From: Arthrobacter sp. EPSL27
Lineage (GTDB): Bacteria > Actinomycetota > Actinomycetes > Actinomycetales > Micrococcaceae
DNA length: 64,000 nucleotides
Direction: 5' to 3'
Assembly (NCBI RefSeq): GCF_001512305.1
Contig: NZ_LNUT01000002.1
Span: 64,618 to 128,617, forward strand
The notes under the pieces are model-generated. The model was not told the DNA's origin and did not search any database. It saw only the letters and a program-made list of their open reading frames with translations. How positions within the stretch are numbered: position 1 is the first letter of the stretch; each line of letters begins with the position of its first letter. This document shows, piece by piece, positions 16,268 through 25,405 of this stretch. A program made the translations under genes and the position numbers.

Positions 16268-17701
16268 ATGCAGGCTGACCAGCAACTCTCAAAGTCCCTG
16301 AAACCCAGGCATCTGTCGATGATCGCCATCGCTGGCGTGATCGGAGCCGGCCTCTTTGTCGGCTCCGGCGCGGCAATCCAGCAGGCGGGCCCCGGCATCC
16401 TGGTGGCCTACGCGGCGGCGGGACTGGTTGTCATCCTCGTCATGCGGATGCTCGGCGAGATGGCGGCGGCCAACCCGGAGACCGGCTCGTTCTCGACCTA
16501 TGCCGACAAGGCGCTGGGCCGCTGGGCCGGCTTCAGCATCGGCTGGCTGTACGCCTGGTTCTGGATCATCGTGCTGGGCATCGAGGCCACCGCCGGCGCG
16601 GCCATCATGCACCGCTGGGTGCCGGGCATCGACCAGTGGATCTGGGCGCTGCTGCTGATGGTGGTCCTGACCCTGACCAACCTGGGGTCGGTCAAGTCCT
16701 TCGGCGAGTTCGAGTTCTGGTTCGCGTCCATCAAGGTTGCCGCAATTGTGCTGTTCCTGCTCTTCGGCGTCGTGGCCATCCTGGGCCTCCTTCCGGGAGT
16801 TCCCGCCCCCCGCCTGAGCAACCTGCTGGAAAACGGCGGGTTCATGCCCAACGGTCCGGGCGCCGTGCTGGCCGGCATCCTCGTAGTGGTCTTCTCCTTC
16901 TTCGGCGCCGAGATCGCCACCATCGCCGCCGGTGAATCCGAGAACCCGGTCGACGCAGTGAAGAAGGCCGTGAAGTCCACCGTCTGGCGCATCCTCGTGT
17001 TCTACATCGGCTCCATCGCCGTGGTTGTCACCCTGCTGCCCTGGAACTCCGCCTCCGTGGCCAAGAGCCCGTACGTCGCCGTGATCGAGCTCTACGGCAT
17101 CCCCGGTGCCGGCACCATCATGGACATCGTGGTGCTGACCTCCGTGCTGTCCTGTCTCAACTCCGGCCTGTACACCGCCAGCCGGATGCTGTTCTCGCTG
17201 TCCCGCCGCGGCGACGCGCCCCGGTCCTGGATGCGGATCTCCAAGCGCGGTGTCCCCGCCGCCGCCGTCCTGGCCTCCACCGTCGTCGGCTTCATCACTG
17301 TCGGCCTCAACTACATCGCCCCGGACACCGTGTTCCTGTTCCTGGTCAACACCTCGGGGGCCATCGCGCTCTTCGTGTGGCTGGTCATCGCCAGCTCGCA
17401 GCTGATCCTGCGCCGCCGGATGGGCGCCGCGGCCAAGGACCTCCAGCTGAAGATGTGGCTCTTCCCCTACCTGACGTGGGTGGCCATCATCAGCATCGTC
17501 GCGCTGCTGGTCGGCATGGTGGTCCTGGAATCCACGCGTGAATCGCTGCTGCTGTCCCTGGCCCTCGCCGCCGTGGTGGTCGGCATCGGCCTCTGGCGCT
17601 ACCGCAAGGACCGCGGCAACACCCGCGTGGAGCACGACGGCGGCCCCGCGGCCCAGGATGCCGCAGAAGACGCCACCGTGGGGGCGAGCCCCGCGTCCTA
17701 G
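16268..17701 (+). CDS. Amino acid permease, GabP-like (APC superfamily)
   Basis: A 477-residue transporter with about twelve helices. It starts LKPRHLSMIAIAGVIGAGLF with the GVIGAGLFVGSG loop that unwinds helix 1 in APC carriers. TGSFSTYADKALGRWAG, VKSFGEFEFW and GGFMPNG are close to what is known of E. coli GabP, so gamma-aminobutyrate or a related amino acid is the likely substrate. The frame is open from 16199, but ATG 16268 is preferred for its ribosome-binding site and family-like N-terminus. No gab catabolic genes are in the window. Confidence 0.82.
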   Translation: MQADQQLSKSLKPRHLSMIAIAGVIGAGLFVGSGAAIQQAGPGILVAYAAAGLVVILVMRMLGEMAAANPETGSFSTYADKALGRWAGFSIGWLYAWFWIIVLGIEATAGAAIMHRWVPGIDQWIWALLLMVVLTLTNLGSVKSFGEFEFWFASIKVAAIVLFLLFGVVAILGLLPGVPAPRLSNLLENGGFMPNGPGAVLAGILVVVFSFFGAEIATIAAGESENPVDAVKKAVKSTVWRILVFYIGSIAVVVTLLPWNSASVAKSPYVAVIELYGIPGAGTIMDIVVLTSVLSCLNSGLYTASRMLFSLSRRGDAPRSWMRISKRGVPAAAVLASTVVGFITVGLNYIAPDTVFLFLVNTSGAIALFVWLVIASSQLILRRRMGAAAKDLQLKMWLFPYLTWVAIISIVALLVGMVVLESTRESLLLSLALAAVVVGIGLWRYRKDRGNTRVEHDGGPAAQDAAEDATVGASPAS

Positions 17702-17707
17702 CCCCTT

Positions 17708-17840
17708 GGGACATGCCCCTCCCTGTTGCCGAGCAACGGACATAATGCCGCTATGTCCACCCGCCGCGGCCAGGGGAGGGCATGTCCCGTGGGGAGCTGG
17801 GGGCATGTCCAGCCATGGCGGTGAGGGGAGGGCATGTCCC
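17708..17840. repeat. Cluster of GGGACATGCCC-type inverted repeats
   Basis: Four copies of one motif in 133 bp: GGGACATGCCCCTCCC (17708-17723), the inverse GGGGAGGGCATGTCCC (17773-17788 and, identically, 17825-17840) and a shorter GGGGGCATGTCC (17799-17810). An imperfect palindrome GGACATA/TATGTCC spans 17738-17758. The units can pair with each other into hairpins. The gap has no gene and looks like a REP/MITE-like intergenic element or a composite terminator after the permease gene. Confidence 0.75.
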
Positions 17841-17924
17841 GCGCCCGGCCGCTCCGGAGAGAGGCACAGCGGCCGCACAGGGAGGCTCTAGCCAGCGCAT
17901 AGCGGGCAGGGGTTCGATGGGCGC

Positions 17925-18827
17925 ATGACTTCTTCTCCGCAGCCTCCCCATGAGCCCCACCCCAACCACGACCGCGGCCTGGAGTTCGACCTCTCCACCC
18001 TGATGAGCCGCCGCTCGCTCGGCATGTTCCTCGGCGCCGGCACGGCCGCGGCCCTCGCCGCCTGCGCGCCGGGCGCGTCACCGGGTTCCGCGTCCTCCTC
18101 GACGGCGGGGGCGGCAGGGACAGCAGCCACGCCGGGCCCGACGGCGGCTGCCAGCGCGCCGTCCGCGTCGCCCACGCTGACCCGGGCCATCGCCGAATGC
18201 GGCGTTGAGATTCCGCAGGAGACCACCGGGCCCTATCCGGGGGACGGCTCCAACGGCCCCAATGTGCTGGCGGCCTCGGGCGTGGTCCGGCAGGACATCA
18301 CCACCAGTTTCGGCACCTCCAACACCAGGGCCGACGGCGTTCCGCTCACCGTCACGCTCACCCTGCTCGACAACGCCAGCGGCTGCACACCCCTGGCCGG
18401 CGCCGCCGTCTACGCCTGGCACTGCGACAAGGACGGCAAATACTCCATGTACGACGCCGGGCTCAGGAACGAGAACTATCTCCGCGGCGTGCAGGAGGCC
18501 GACGCCAACGGCCAGGTGACCTTCCGGACCGTCTTCCCGGGCGCGTACAGCGGCCGCTGGCCCCACATCCACTTCGAAGTCTTCGAGTCCATGGACAACG
18601 CGACGGCGGCCGGGCAGGTCCTCGCCGTGTCCCAGATCGCGCTGACGGACGCCGCCTGCCGGGACGTCTACGCCTCCGCCGGCTACGAAGCCAGCGCCCG
18701 GAACTTCCCCCGGACCACGCTGAAATCGGACAACGTGTTCCGCGACGACGGCGGCATCCACCAGCTCGCCACGATGACCGGATCGGTGTCCGGCGGGTAC
18801 ACGGCCGGTCTTAACGTCACTGTCTAG
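17925..18827 (+). CDS. Exported intradiol ring-cleavage dioxygenase-like lipoprotein
   Basis: A 300-residue protein. SRRSLG (28-33) plus a hydrophobic stretch ending in lipobox LAAC (Cys47) suggests twin-arginine export and lipid anchoring. A Ser/Ala/Thr/Pro linker (~48-85) precedes an intradiol dioxygenase fold with the iron-ligand pattern of protocatechuate/catechol dioxygenases: Tyr in ENYLRG, Tyr in PGAYSGRW, and both His of PHIHFEV. Cytoplasmic relatives cleave catechols between the hydroxyls. Cell-surface members are common in actinobacteria, but their substrates are largely unknown. It is not linked to the pca operon 39 kb away. Confidence 0.82.
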   Translation: MTSSPQPPHEPHPNHDRGLEFDLSTLMSRRSLGMFLGAGTAAALAACAPGASPGSASSSTAGAAGTAATPGPTAAASAPSASPTLTRAIAECGVEIPQETTGPYPGDGSNGPNVLAASGVVRQDITTSFGTSNTRADGVPLTVTLTLLDNASGCTPLAGAAVYAWHCDKDGKYSMYDAGLRNENYLRGVQEADANGQVTFRTVFPGAYSGRWPHIHFEVFESMDNATAAGQVLAVSQIALTDAACRDVYASAGYEASARNFPRTTLKSDNVFRDDGGIHQLATMTGSVSGGYTAGLNVTV

Positions 18828-18866
18828 CGGCGGGGCAGCGTCCCGTGAGGCCGGCGGCGCGGCGGC

Positions 18867-18872
18867 TAGACT
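18867..18872 (+). promoter_or_regulatory. Leaderless -10 box of the M18 aminopeptidase gene
   Basis: TAGACT ends 7 nt before ATG 18880, which lacks a Shine-Dalgarno sequence. Confidence 0.45.
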
Positions 18873-18879
18873 CGGAGCC

Positions 18880-20187
18880 ATGTCTTCACAGTCCCGCGCG
18901 TCCGCCCACATCCAGGACCTCGGTGCGTACGTCACCGCGTCGCCGTCGAGCTTCCACGCCGTCCACGAGGCCGCCCGCCGGCTCAATGAGGCAGGGTTCA
19001 CCGCCCTCGACGAGCTGCAGCCCTGGGACGGGGCCGGCGCCGGGAAGTTCTACATGGTCCGCGACGGCGCCCTCATCGCCTGGGTGACGCCGGAGGCAGC
19101 CGGCCCCACCACCGGATTCAACATCCTGGGCGCCCACACCGATTCGCCGTCGTTCAAGCTCAAGCCCAAACCCACCACCGGCAAATTCGGCTGGCTGCAG
19201 GCCGGCGTCGAAGTCTATGGCGGCCCGCTGCTCAACTCCTGGCTGGACCGCGAACTGCAGCTCGCGGGGCGCCTGGTGATGCGGGACGGCACCCAGCACC
19301 TGACCGCCACGGGGCCGCTGCTCCGGTTCCCGCAACTGGCCATCCACCTGGACCGCGCCGTGAACGAGGGGCTGGCCCTCGACAAGCAGCAGCACATGAA
19401 CCCGGTCTACGGGCAGGGGGATCCGGCCGGCGAGGACCTGCTGGGGCTGCTGGCGGACCGGGTGGCCGGCGCGGATGTGGACGCTGCGCAGATCGGCGGG
19501 TACGACGTTGTCATCGCGGACACCCAGGCCCCGGCCGTGTTCGGCGCGAAGGGTGAGTTCTTCGCGTCCGGCCGGCTGGACAACCTCTCGGCCACCCACG
19601 CCGGGCTCACCGCCCTGATCGACCACGCCAACGCAGCGCCGCCGGCGGGCGGGCCCATCGCCGTGCTGGCCGCGTTCGACCACGAGGAAATCGGCTCCGC
19701 GTCCCGGTCAGGCGCGAGCGGACCTGTCCTGGAGGACGTGCTGGTCCGGATTTCCGACGGGCTGGGGGCCTCGGCGAGCCAGCGGCGGCAGGCTTTCGCG
19801 GCGTCGTTCTGTGTGTCGGCCGACGCCGGGCACGCCGTCCACCCCAACTACGCCGAACGGCACGATCCGGCCAACCGGCCGGTGCTCAACGGCGGCCCGC
19901 TGCTGAAAATCAACGCCAACCAGCGGTACGCCACGGACGCCGCCGGTGCCGCCCTGTGGGCGCGCCTGTGCACCGACGCCGGCATCCCCTACCAGGAGTT
20001 TGTCTCCAACAACGTGATGCCCTGCGGCTCCACGATCGGCCCGCTGACCGCCACCCGCCTCGGCATCCGGACGGTCGACGTCGGCGTTCCCCTGCTCTCG
20101 ATGCACTCAGCCCGCGAACTCTGCGGCGTCGAGGACCCCCACCGGCTCGCGACGGTCACCGCGCTGTTCTTCCGCACCCCCTCATAG
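18880..20187 (+). CDS. M18 family aminopeptidase (aspartyl aminopeptidase type)
   Basis: A 435-residue cytoplasmic di-zinc peptidase that removes N-terminal, often acidic, residues from peptides. Metal-site motifs are present: GAHTDSPSFKLKP (first His/Asp), SGRLDNLSATHAG (bridging Asp), FDHEEIGS (catalytic Glu pair) and LLSMHSARE (C-terminal His). The length agrees with the family (about 420-450). It follows the dioxygenase-like gene by 52 bp, but its own -10 box suggests separate transcription. Confidence 0.93.
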   Translation: MSSQSRASAHIQDLGAYVTASPSSFHAVHEAARRLNEAGFTALDELQPWDGAGAGKFYMVRDGALIAWVTPEAAGPTTGFNILGAHTDSPSFKLKPKPTTGKFGWLQAGVEVYGGPLLNSWLDRELQLAGRLVMRDGTQHLTATGPLLRFPQLAIHLDRAVNEGLALDKQQHMNPVYGQGDPAGEDLLGLLADRVAGADVDAAQIGGYDVVIADTQAPAVFGAKGEFFASGRLDNLSATHAGLTALIDHANAAPPAGGPIAVLAAFDHEEIGSASRSGASGPVLEDVLVRISDGLGASASQRRQAFAASFCVSADAGHAVHPNYAERHDPANRPVLNGGPLLKINANQRYATDAAGAALWARLCTDAGIPYQEFVSNNVMPCGSTIGPLTATRLGIRTVDVGVPLLSMHSARELCGVEDPHRLATVTALFFRTPS

Positions 20188-20214
20188 CCGCGCGGGACAC
20201 CTGCGGCGCCCGCG

Positions 20215-21564
20215 CTACGGTGCACAGGTGCGGGCAGCCCCGCCGATCTTGTACAGATGGACGGCGTTGCCGTCGTCGAAGGTGTCCCGGAAGACGCCGT
20301 TGCTGAGCGTCACCGTGCGGTCCTCATCCAGGACGGTTGCGGGAACGGACGCGCCTGCCAGGCACGCCAGGATCAGCTCTGCGGTTTGGGGACCCGCCTG
20401 CGCCGATCCGGCGAACACGTACAGATCGTCGCCGTGCACCTTCACGGCCGTGTCAATGCCCGGGCCGTGGGCCAGGGCACCGTCCAGGAAGGGCGCGTTG
20501 AGGACCGGGGCGAGCCCGGTGATCTGCCGGTTGACCGCCGTCACCCAGGGCCGTATATCGTCACCGCAGGGTTCCCGCAGGACGTGAAAGGACTGACACG
20601 GGCCGCCAAAGCTGTGATTGAAGTAGACAATGCCCCGCGCACCGTGGATCAGACTGCTCCACACGGCGGCTTTGAGCTGCGGGCCGGTGATGGTGGGGGC
20701 ATCAGCCTCGCCGGCGGGGTGCCCGACCTCGACGAAAGCCCACACCGGTTTGCTTCCGGAAGGGTTGACCAGGGACCGGACGCGGTCGATGGTCCAGCCA
20801 TAGTTGGCGGCCAGCCGGCATTCCTTGTCCGTCAGGTTACGGTCCCGGCCGAGACTTCCGCCGCCTTCGCCCAGGCCGCAGATATTGGGGTCGGTGAACC
20901 AGTAGTTATCGACCGACACGACGTCTTGGAACTCATTGACGAAGACTGACGCCTCCGTGTTGCTTTCCCAGAAGCTGACGCCTTTACCGTAGTTGGCATA
21001 CTTCATTGTTCCGTCGGGTATGGGAGTTGACAGGGTCCGTTGCACCGAATAGCCGCACGGAGTATTCGCCGGATTGCATACCTCGCCCTGGCCGGGCCAT
21101 TTACCGGTCCATTCGGACGACCCCGGACCGGCCCACATGTCCGGCTCATCGGCAAGGACGAGGCCGGAGGTCCAGGGCGACGGCTCGCTCGTAACCGCAT
21201 GGACACCGCCGGGCTGCAACAGGGCGGTGTCGGAGTTTGCCGTGAGATTGACGTAGGTGTTGAGCCCAACGTTCTTGTCCATGGCGATGTCGCCTGGATC
21301 CAGGACGCTTTCCAGCCACACACCTATGGGAAAATACTCAAGCGCGTCCGGCAGCGGATTCGTGAACCGGCCGTAGAATCCCGGACCGCCGTCCACCTCC
21401 CGGAGCGCCGGAGCCGCAGAAGCTTCGGCCGACGGGAGAGGATTGGCGGCACTTCCCGTAAGGGCCGGTCCTGGCGGGACGCCGCTTCCACTGAGCAATA
21501 GTGCCGTCGACAGGCAAAAGGCGGACGTCAGGATGGCGCTGGCCTGTGCTGGGATGCTCTTCAT
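20215..21564 (-). CDS. Secreted glycoside hydrolase-like protein of unknown family
   Basis: A 449-residue exported protein: signal peptide ~1-29, Pro/Ala/Ser-rich spacer to ~55, then a globular domain with features of a TIM-barrel glycosidase. Acidic residues lie at strand-end positions: VLADEPDMW (Glu140), SVDNYWF (Asp219) and WAFVEVGHP (Glu279), followed by SLIHGARGIVYFNHSFGG. Four or more Cys fit an extracellular location. It starts 3 nt after the glycosyltransferase gene upstream and shares its operon, so it may trim or release the polysaccharide made here. No family was recognised; the enzymatic role is inferred. Confidence 0.65.
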   Translation of the reverse strand: MKSIPAQASAILTSAFCLSTALLLSGSGVPPGPALTGSAANPLPSAEASAAPALREVDGGPGFYGRFTNPLPDALEYFPIGVWLESVLDPGDIAMDKNVGLNTYVNLTANSDTALLQPGGVHAVTSEPSPWTSGLVLADEPDMWAGPGSSEWTGKWPGQGEVCNPANTPCGYSVQRTLSTPIPDGTMKYANYGKGVSFWESNTEASVFVNEFQDVVSVDNYWFTDPNICGLGEGGGSLGRDRNLTDKECRLAANYGWTIDRVRSLVNPSGSKPVWAFVEVGHPAGEADAPTITGPQLKAAVWSSLIHGARGIVYFNHSFGGPCQSFHVLREPCGDDIRPWVTAVNRQITGLAPVLNAPFLDGALAHGPGIDTAVKVHGDDLYVFAGSAQAGPQTAELILACLAGASVPATVLDEDRTVTLSNGVFRDTFDDGNAVHLYKIGGAARTCAP

Positions 21565-21567
21565 GGG

Positions 21568-22818
21568 TTATCTCCCTCGGATCATGTCTGCCAGGATGCC
21601 GGCGCCGCGAGTGCTGTCAAACTGTCCGACTACACGGTGCCGGCCCTCGGCGCCCAAGCGGCGCGCCAGGTCCGGCGTGTGCAGCACGTTGACGAGGGTG
21701 GAGGCCAAGTGAGCGGGATCATTGGCCCGGACGAGAAGACCGCTTTGCTGGTCCTGCACCAACTCCGCAACACCCCCTGAGCCCGTGACTACCACAGGAA
21801 CGGATAGCGACATCGCCTCCATGATGGCGACACCCAGCGGCTCCGCATGGCTGGCCAGGGCAAAGACGTGGGCCTCCTCCAACCGGGTTCGGACGGTTGC
21901 TTCGGAGACGGAACCCAGCAGCGTGACCCTGCCGCCCACATCCAGTTCGGTGACCAGCCGCTCAAGCTCAAGTCGGTACCCCTTGCCCCCGCGTTCGTCC
22001 TCGCCCGCTATGACGAGGCGCGCGTCGATGCCTGCATCCGCCAACATCCGGACAGCCGCGACGAGATCCCTGTGGCCTTTGCTGGGATTGAGCCTTCCGC
22101 AGCTGAATATCCTGGCGGGTCCCGTTCCCGTCCACGGTTCATACGGGGCACTCCGTACGAAGTCCGCCGTGTCGACCCCCATGGCAGCGATTCCCATCCG
22201 TTCGGGAAGGGCCGGGCCGAGCCGTTGCCTGATATCCCCGAGTAGGCCTTTGGTGATCACGACGCCAAACGATGCGTTTCGCCATTTGTCCGCTTGGTTC
22301 GGGCCGTAGTCGGCTAGGGGACCGTGCAGCGCCAGGCTGTACGGCAGTCCCGACAGCCGGTGGGCGAATAGCGCGACTTGGGCGGCGTCTGCGCAGGAAT
22401 GCACATGTACGTGCACCCATCCCCTGCGGCGGGCGACCCCAACGAGTTCCGACGCGGCTAGCAGCAGGGAAACCGACCGAAGAACGCCCATGATCCGGGC
22501 GCGCCACCCGTCCGCCGCGTTCTGGTTGTCGCTGTAGCCCCGGGCCGCTCCGCGCAGGGCTGCCGCTTTGCCGTGGATGAGTCCGTGGAGGAGTGCGGAG
22601 CCGGCGCCGAACGTATCCGCCAGCCCCGGCGGCACGAGGTAATGCGTTTCCGCCTCTGCGGCGTCCGCCCACTGGTGGGGCACCCTTCCCCCCTCGGGGC
22701 GGCGGGTGGAAATGAGCTCAGGTTCCATTCCCATCGACTTCAACGCTGCCATCTCACGCCAGAAAAAACTGTGCGTTTGCCCCGGAAACTCGGGGACCAG
22801 GTATCCGAATCGAGCCAT
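21568..22818 (-). CDS. Glycosyltransferase family 4
   Basis: A 416-residue GT-B fold enzyme. The N-terminal half has FPGQTHSFFWREMAAL and a HVHSCADAA strand. The C-terminal half has the GT4 donor-binding pattern: FSCGRLNPSKGHRDL, ARLVIAGEDERGG and, near the end, FALASHAEPLGVAIMEAMSLSVPVV with the E(x7)E motif. ATG 22818 is chosen over an upstream TTG at 22839 because GAAGGGG precedes it. It transfers a sugar from a nucleotide donor during polysaccharide assembly; the sugar cannot be read. It is the first gene of a two-gene operon with the secreted glycosidase-like protein. Confidence 0.88.
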   Translation of the reverse strand: MARFGYLVPEFPGQTHSFFWREMAALKSMGMEPELISTRRPEGGRVPHQWADAAEAETHYLVPPGLADTFGAGSALLHGLIHGKAAALRGAARGYSDNQNAADGWRARIMGVLRSVSLLLAASELVGVARRRGWVHVHVHSCADAAQVALFAHRLSGLPYSLALHGPLADYGPNQADKWRNASFGVVITKGLLGDIRQRLGPALPERMGIAAMGVDTADFVRSAPYEPWTGTGPARIFSCGRLNPSKGHRDLVAAVRMLADAGIDARLVIAGEDERGGKGYRLELERLVTELDVGGRVTLLGSVSEATVRTRLEEAHVFALASHAEPLGVAIMEAMSLSVPVVVTGSGGVAELVQDQQSGLLVRANDPAHLASTLVNVLHTPDLARRLGAEGRHRVVGQFDSTRGAGILADMIRGR

Positions 22819-23030
22819 CAGGGCCCCTTCACGGGTCAAGGTCTTAGGGGATCCGGTCCGGCAAGCCGGCCCTGTGGGCCATCCTACTCAGATAGCGCCA
22901 CCGGTACAGCAATAACCGAAAAGTCGTATTCGAAAAACACTGTTTCCGGAGCGCACCAGCGGCTACTGTCAGAAAAGATGGGCGCCGGTAGCGGCGGCGT
23001 CGAGATCGTTTAGGTAGGTGGGGGAAATGT
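22819..23030. other. Divergent promoter region inside the exopolysaccharide locus
   Basis: A 212-bp gene-free gap between the minus-strand GT4/hydrolase operon and the plus-strand polymerase/chain-length operon. The stretch around 22900-22950 is AT-rich for this genome. No promoter or operator could be assigned with confidence. The ribosome-binding site of the plus-strand gene is the GGTGGGGG just before 23031. Confidence 0.4.
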
Positions 23031-24476
23031 ATGCCCGGTACTGTCGGAATCGAGGAGGGCCGCTTCGGCGCGTCGCAGCGGCGAACACCCGCGCTTACGG
23101 ACTTTGAGATAAGCCAGGCGAGGAAGGGACATCCACCCCTGATCCTTCGGATCGTTGCGTTTGGGATCTTCTTTTTTCCGTCCAGCATGGTTTTGGGCGG
23201 ACTGGGCGCGGCGGGTACAGTTCCGCTCCTGCTCTCCGCTGGTCTCTTTGTTCTCTGGGCGGTGTCGTCACTTTTGGGCCTGCACGATCCCGTGGGATTC
23301 CGGCACCCCGGGAGGCTTGCCCTCGTCGCCCTAATAGTGGCATCTTGCCTGTCCTACATCGGCCTGGTGTCGGGTTGGACCGGCGGCAGCACCCCAGTTG
23401 TGCGGGCTTCGGCAGACCGATGGCTGATTCTACTTGCGGCCAGCGCAGGACTAGTTCTGGTGACCGCTGAACGCGTCAGGACCATAACAGACGCGTTGGT
23501 CCTGGTGCGGGCACTGCTGGCAGGTGGTGTGTTCTGCTGCCTGGTAGCGGTGGCCCAGTTTTATTTCCGGGTCAACCCGATGGAATGGGTGCAGTCGGCC
23601 ATGCCGGGTTTTACCTACAACGGCGGCGATACGGCCTTTCAGGCACGCGGTGCACTGGTCCGGGTATCGGGGAGCACCTTCCACTCGATCGAGCTCGCCG
23701 TCGTTGCGGCCATGCTGCTGCCGCTGTCCATTTGGAGGGGGCTTTACGATCCCGCTGGACGCAAATGGGTGCATTGGCTAGGGACAGCGCTGTTGGTTTT
23801 CGCTGTTGCGTCCACGGTGTCCCGTTCCGGTGTGCTCGGCCTTGCAGTGGGTACGCTGACCCTACTGCCGTTCCTTCCCCGTGGCGCCCGGAGGTGGTTG
23901 GGGATGGTGTTTCCGGTGGTGCTGGCAGCCCTTTTCCTGACGGTCCCGGGACTGGTCAGCACGATCAGCGCCAGTGTGACAGCCGATGAATCCGACCCCT
24001 CCATCAGTAACCGGACCAACAACTACCCGCGAGTCGCCGCCATGTTCGAGGAGCGACCCATCTTCGGCACGGGACCAGGCAACTACATCCCGCAGAACGC
24101 AGTGTTCATTCTGGACAACCAGTACCTCAATACGGCGGTCACGCTCGGCATCGTCGGACTGCTCGCCGTGGTGCTTTATCTGCTGCTCCCAGGGCTGGCA
24201 GCCGTCCAGGCTGCCCGGGTGGCCCGGTCTGAGTCGCTGAAATGCCTCGCCGGTGCCATAGCGGCAGCGGGCATGGTCGCCGGGGTGTGCTCCTTGGGCT
24301 TCGATTCCCTCTCATTTCCCGTCTTTGCTCTGGTATACCCGCTAGTTGTAGGCCTAGGCGGAGCCGTATGGATTCTCGTCAAGCGCGAGTCGAAACTCCC
24401 GGCGACCGCTGGGCGCAGCGGCTCCCAGACTGACGTGTCACCAACCGACCCAACTCCGCGAAATGGAGACTACTGA
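23031..24476 (+). CDS. O-antigen ligase/Wzy-type polysaccharide polymerase
   Basis: A 481-residue polytopic membrane protein with about ten to twelve hydrophobic segments and a large extracellular loop. The NYPRVAAMFEERPIFGTGPGNY region is typical of the Wzy_C/O-antigen ligase superfamily, where a conserved Arg and the GxGxGN turn sit near the loop. Such proteins join lipid-linked repeat units at the outer face of the membrane. It overlaps the Wzz-like gene by 1 nt (TGATG), which fits polymerase plus length control. Confidence 0.82.
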   Translation: MPGTVGIEEGRFGASQRRTPALTDFEISQARKGHPPLILRIVAFGIFFFPSSMVLGGLGAAGTVPLLLSAGLFVLWAVSSLLGLHDPVGFRHPGRLALVALIVASCLSYIGLVSGWTGGSTPVVRASADRWLILLAASAGLVLVTAERVRTITDALVLVRALLAGGVFCCLVAVAQFYFRVNPMEWVQSAMPGFTYNGGDTAFQARGALVRVSGSTFHSIELAVVAAMLLPLSIWRGLYDPAGRKWVHWLGTALLVFAVASTVSRSGVLGLAVGTLTLLPFLPRGARRWLGMVFPVVLAALFLTVPGLVSTISASVTADESDPSISNRTNNYPRVAAMFEERPIFGTGPGNYIPQNAVFILDNQYLNTAVTLGIVGLLAVVLYLLLPGLAAVQAARVARSESLKCLAGAIAAAGMVAGVCSLGFDSLSFPVFALVYPLVVGLGGAVWILVKRESKLPATAGRSGSQTDVSPTDPTPRNGDY

Positions 24477-25339
24477 TGGATCCTCTGGCAGTCGTTAAAA
24501 CTTTGTGGCACCACAAGTTCTTTGTCATTCCGGTGGTCCTGCTCACGCTCCTCGCCGCGGTATACGTCTATCAGTTCGGTCCGCGGTCGTATGAGGCCAG
24601 CATGAGCTATGCAGTGGTGAACCCAATTGTTCCGACGCCTGAGGAAATCGAGAAAGACCCGGAACTGGAGCTCCTCAACAAGGACAACCCCTACTTGCGG
24701 TCAGCGGACCCTGCCTTGGTCATCGACGTTCTCATCACCCGGCTGAACTCCCTGGCAACGGCCGACAAACTGCAGGAGGCCGGACTGGGGAGCGAATATG
24801 CCGTGAGCCGCGGCGTCGGCGGCAACGGCTTTGTCATAGACATCAGAGGCGTCGGCGAGACGGAGGAGCAAGCCATAGCGACGGCCTCGGCTCTAGGAAA
24901 GAACTTGGAGTCGGATCTCAAGGAGATGCAGAGCGTCAACGGGGCAGACGAGAGGTACCTGTTCACGTCCCTGACGGTCTCGACGCCGGACCGGGCCACA
25001 GAGCTGTATTCCAACCGCCTGCGGGCAGCCATCATCGTGTTCCTCGTGGGCACCATCCTCGTCTTCGCAGCGGTCTCCCTAGCCCGGGCGATCGAAGCGG
25101 CGAAGAAGAATCGGGCCGTCAGGAAGTCGGCGCCTTCAACGGCCGGTCTCCCTGCGGATGGGGCGGTGCCGGGAGGGCTACACCTCGACGCCATTCCGGA
25201 CAGTAAGGCGCGTCCGGTGCCAGGAGAAGCAACCGCCACGCGCGCCGGCCGGCGCCGTTCAGCCCGGACTCCGGATGAACCGCAGGAGACCCTAACCCCC
25301 AGCAGCGAGAAGGTGGGCGCCGACAAGGGTGCGCCTTGA
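24476..25339 (+). CDS. Wzz-like chain-length/polysaccharide co-polymerase protein without kinase domain
   Basis: A 287-residue protein with the two-helix layout of chain-length determinant proteins: membrane segments at ~15-33 and ~183-203 flank an extracellular helical domain (PTPEEIEKDPELELL, EEQAIATASALGKNLESDLK). The C-terminal ~80 residues are a charged, Pro-rich cytoplasmic tail with no Walker A motif, so the tyrosine-kinase domain found fused in many actinobacterial relatives is absent. It is coupled to the Wzy-type polymerase gene. Confidence 0.78.
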   Translation: MDPLAVVKTLWHHKFFVIPVVLLTLLAAVYVYQFGPRSYEASMSYAVVNPIVPTPEEIEKDPELELLNKDNPYLRSADPALVIDVLITRLNSLATADKLQEAGLGSEYAVSRGVGGNGFVIDIRGVGETEEQAIATASALGKNLESDLKEMQSVNGADERYLFTSLTVSTPDRATELYSNRLRAAIIVFLVGTILVFAAVSLARAIEAAKKNRAVRKSAPSTAGLPADGAVPGGLHLDAIPDSKARPVPGEATATRAGRRRSARTPDEPQETLTPSSEKVGADKGAP

Positions 25340-25405
25340 CGGAAGCGATCGGCACCCCAACGGCACTGGTGTCCCGCTCAGCGGACGCGCCTGCTTCCCG
25401 GTTTC

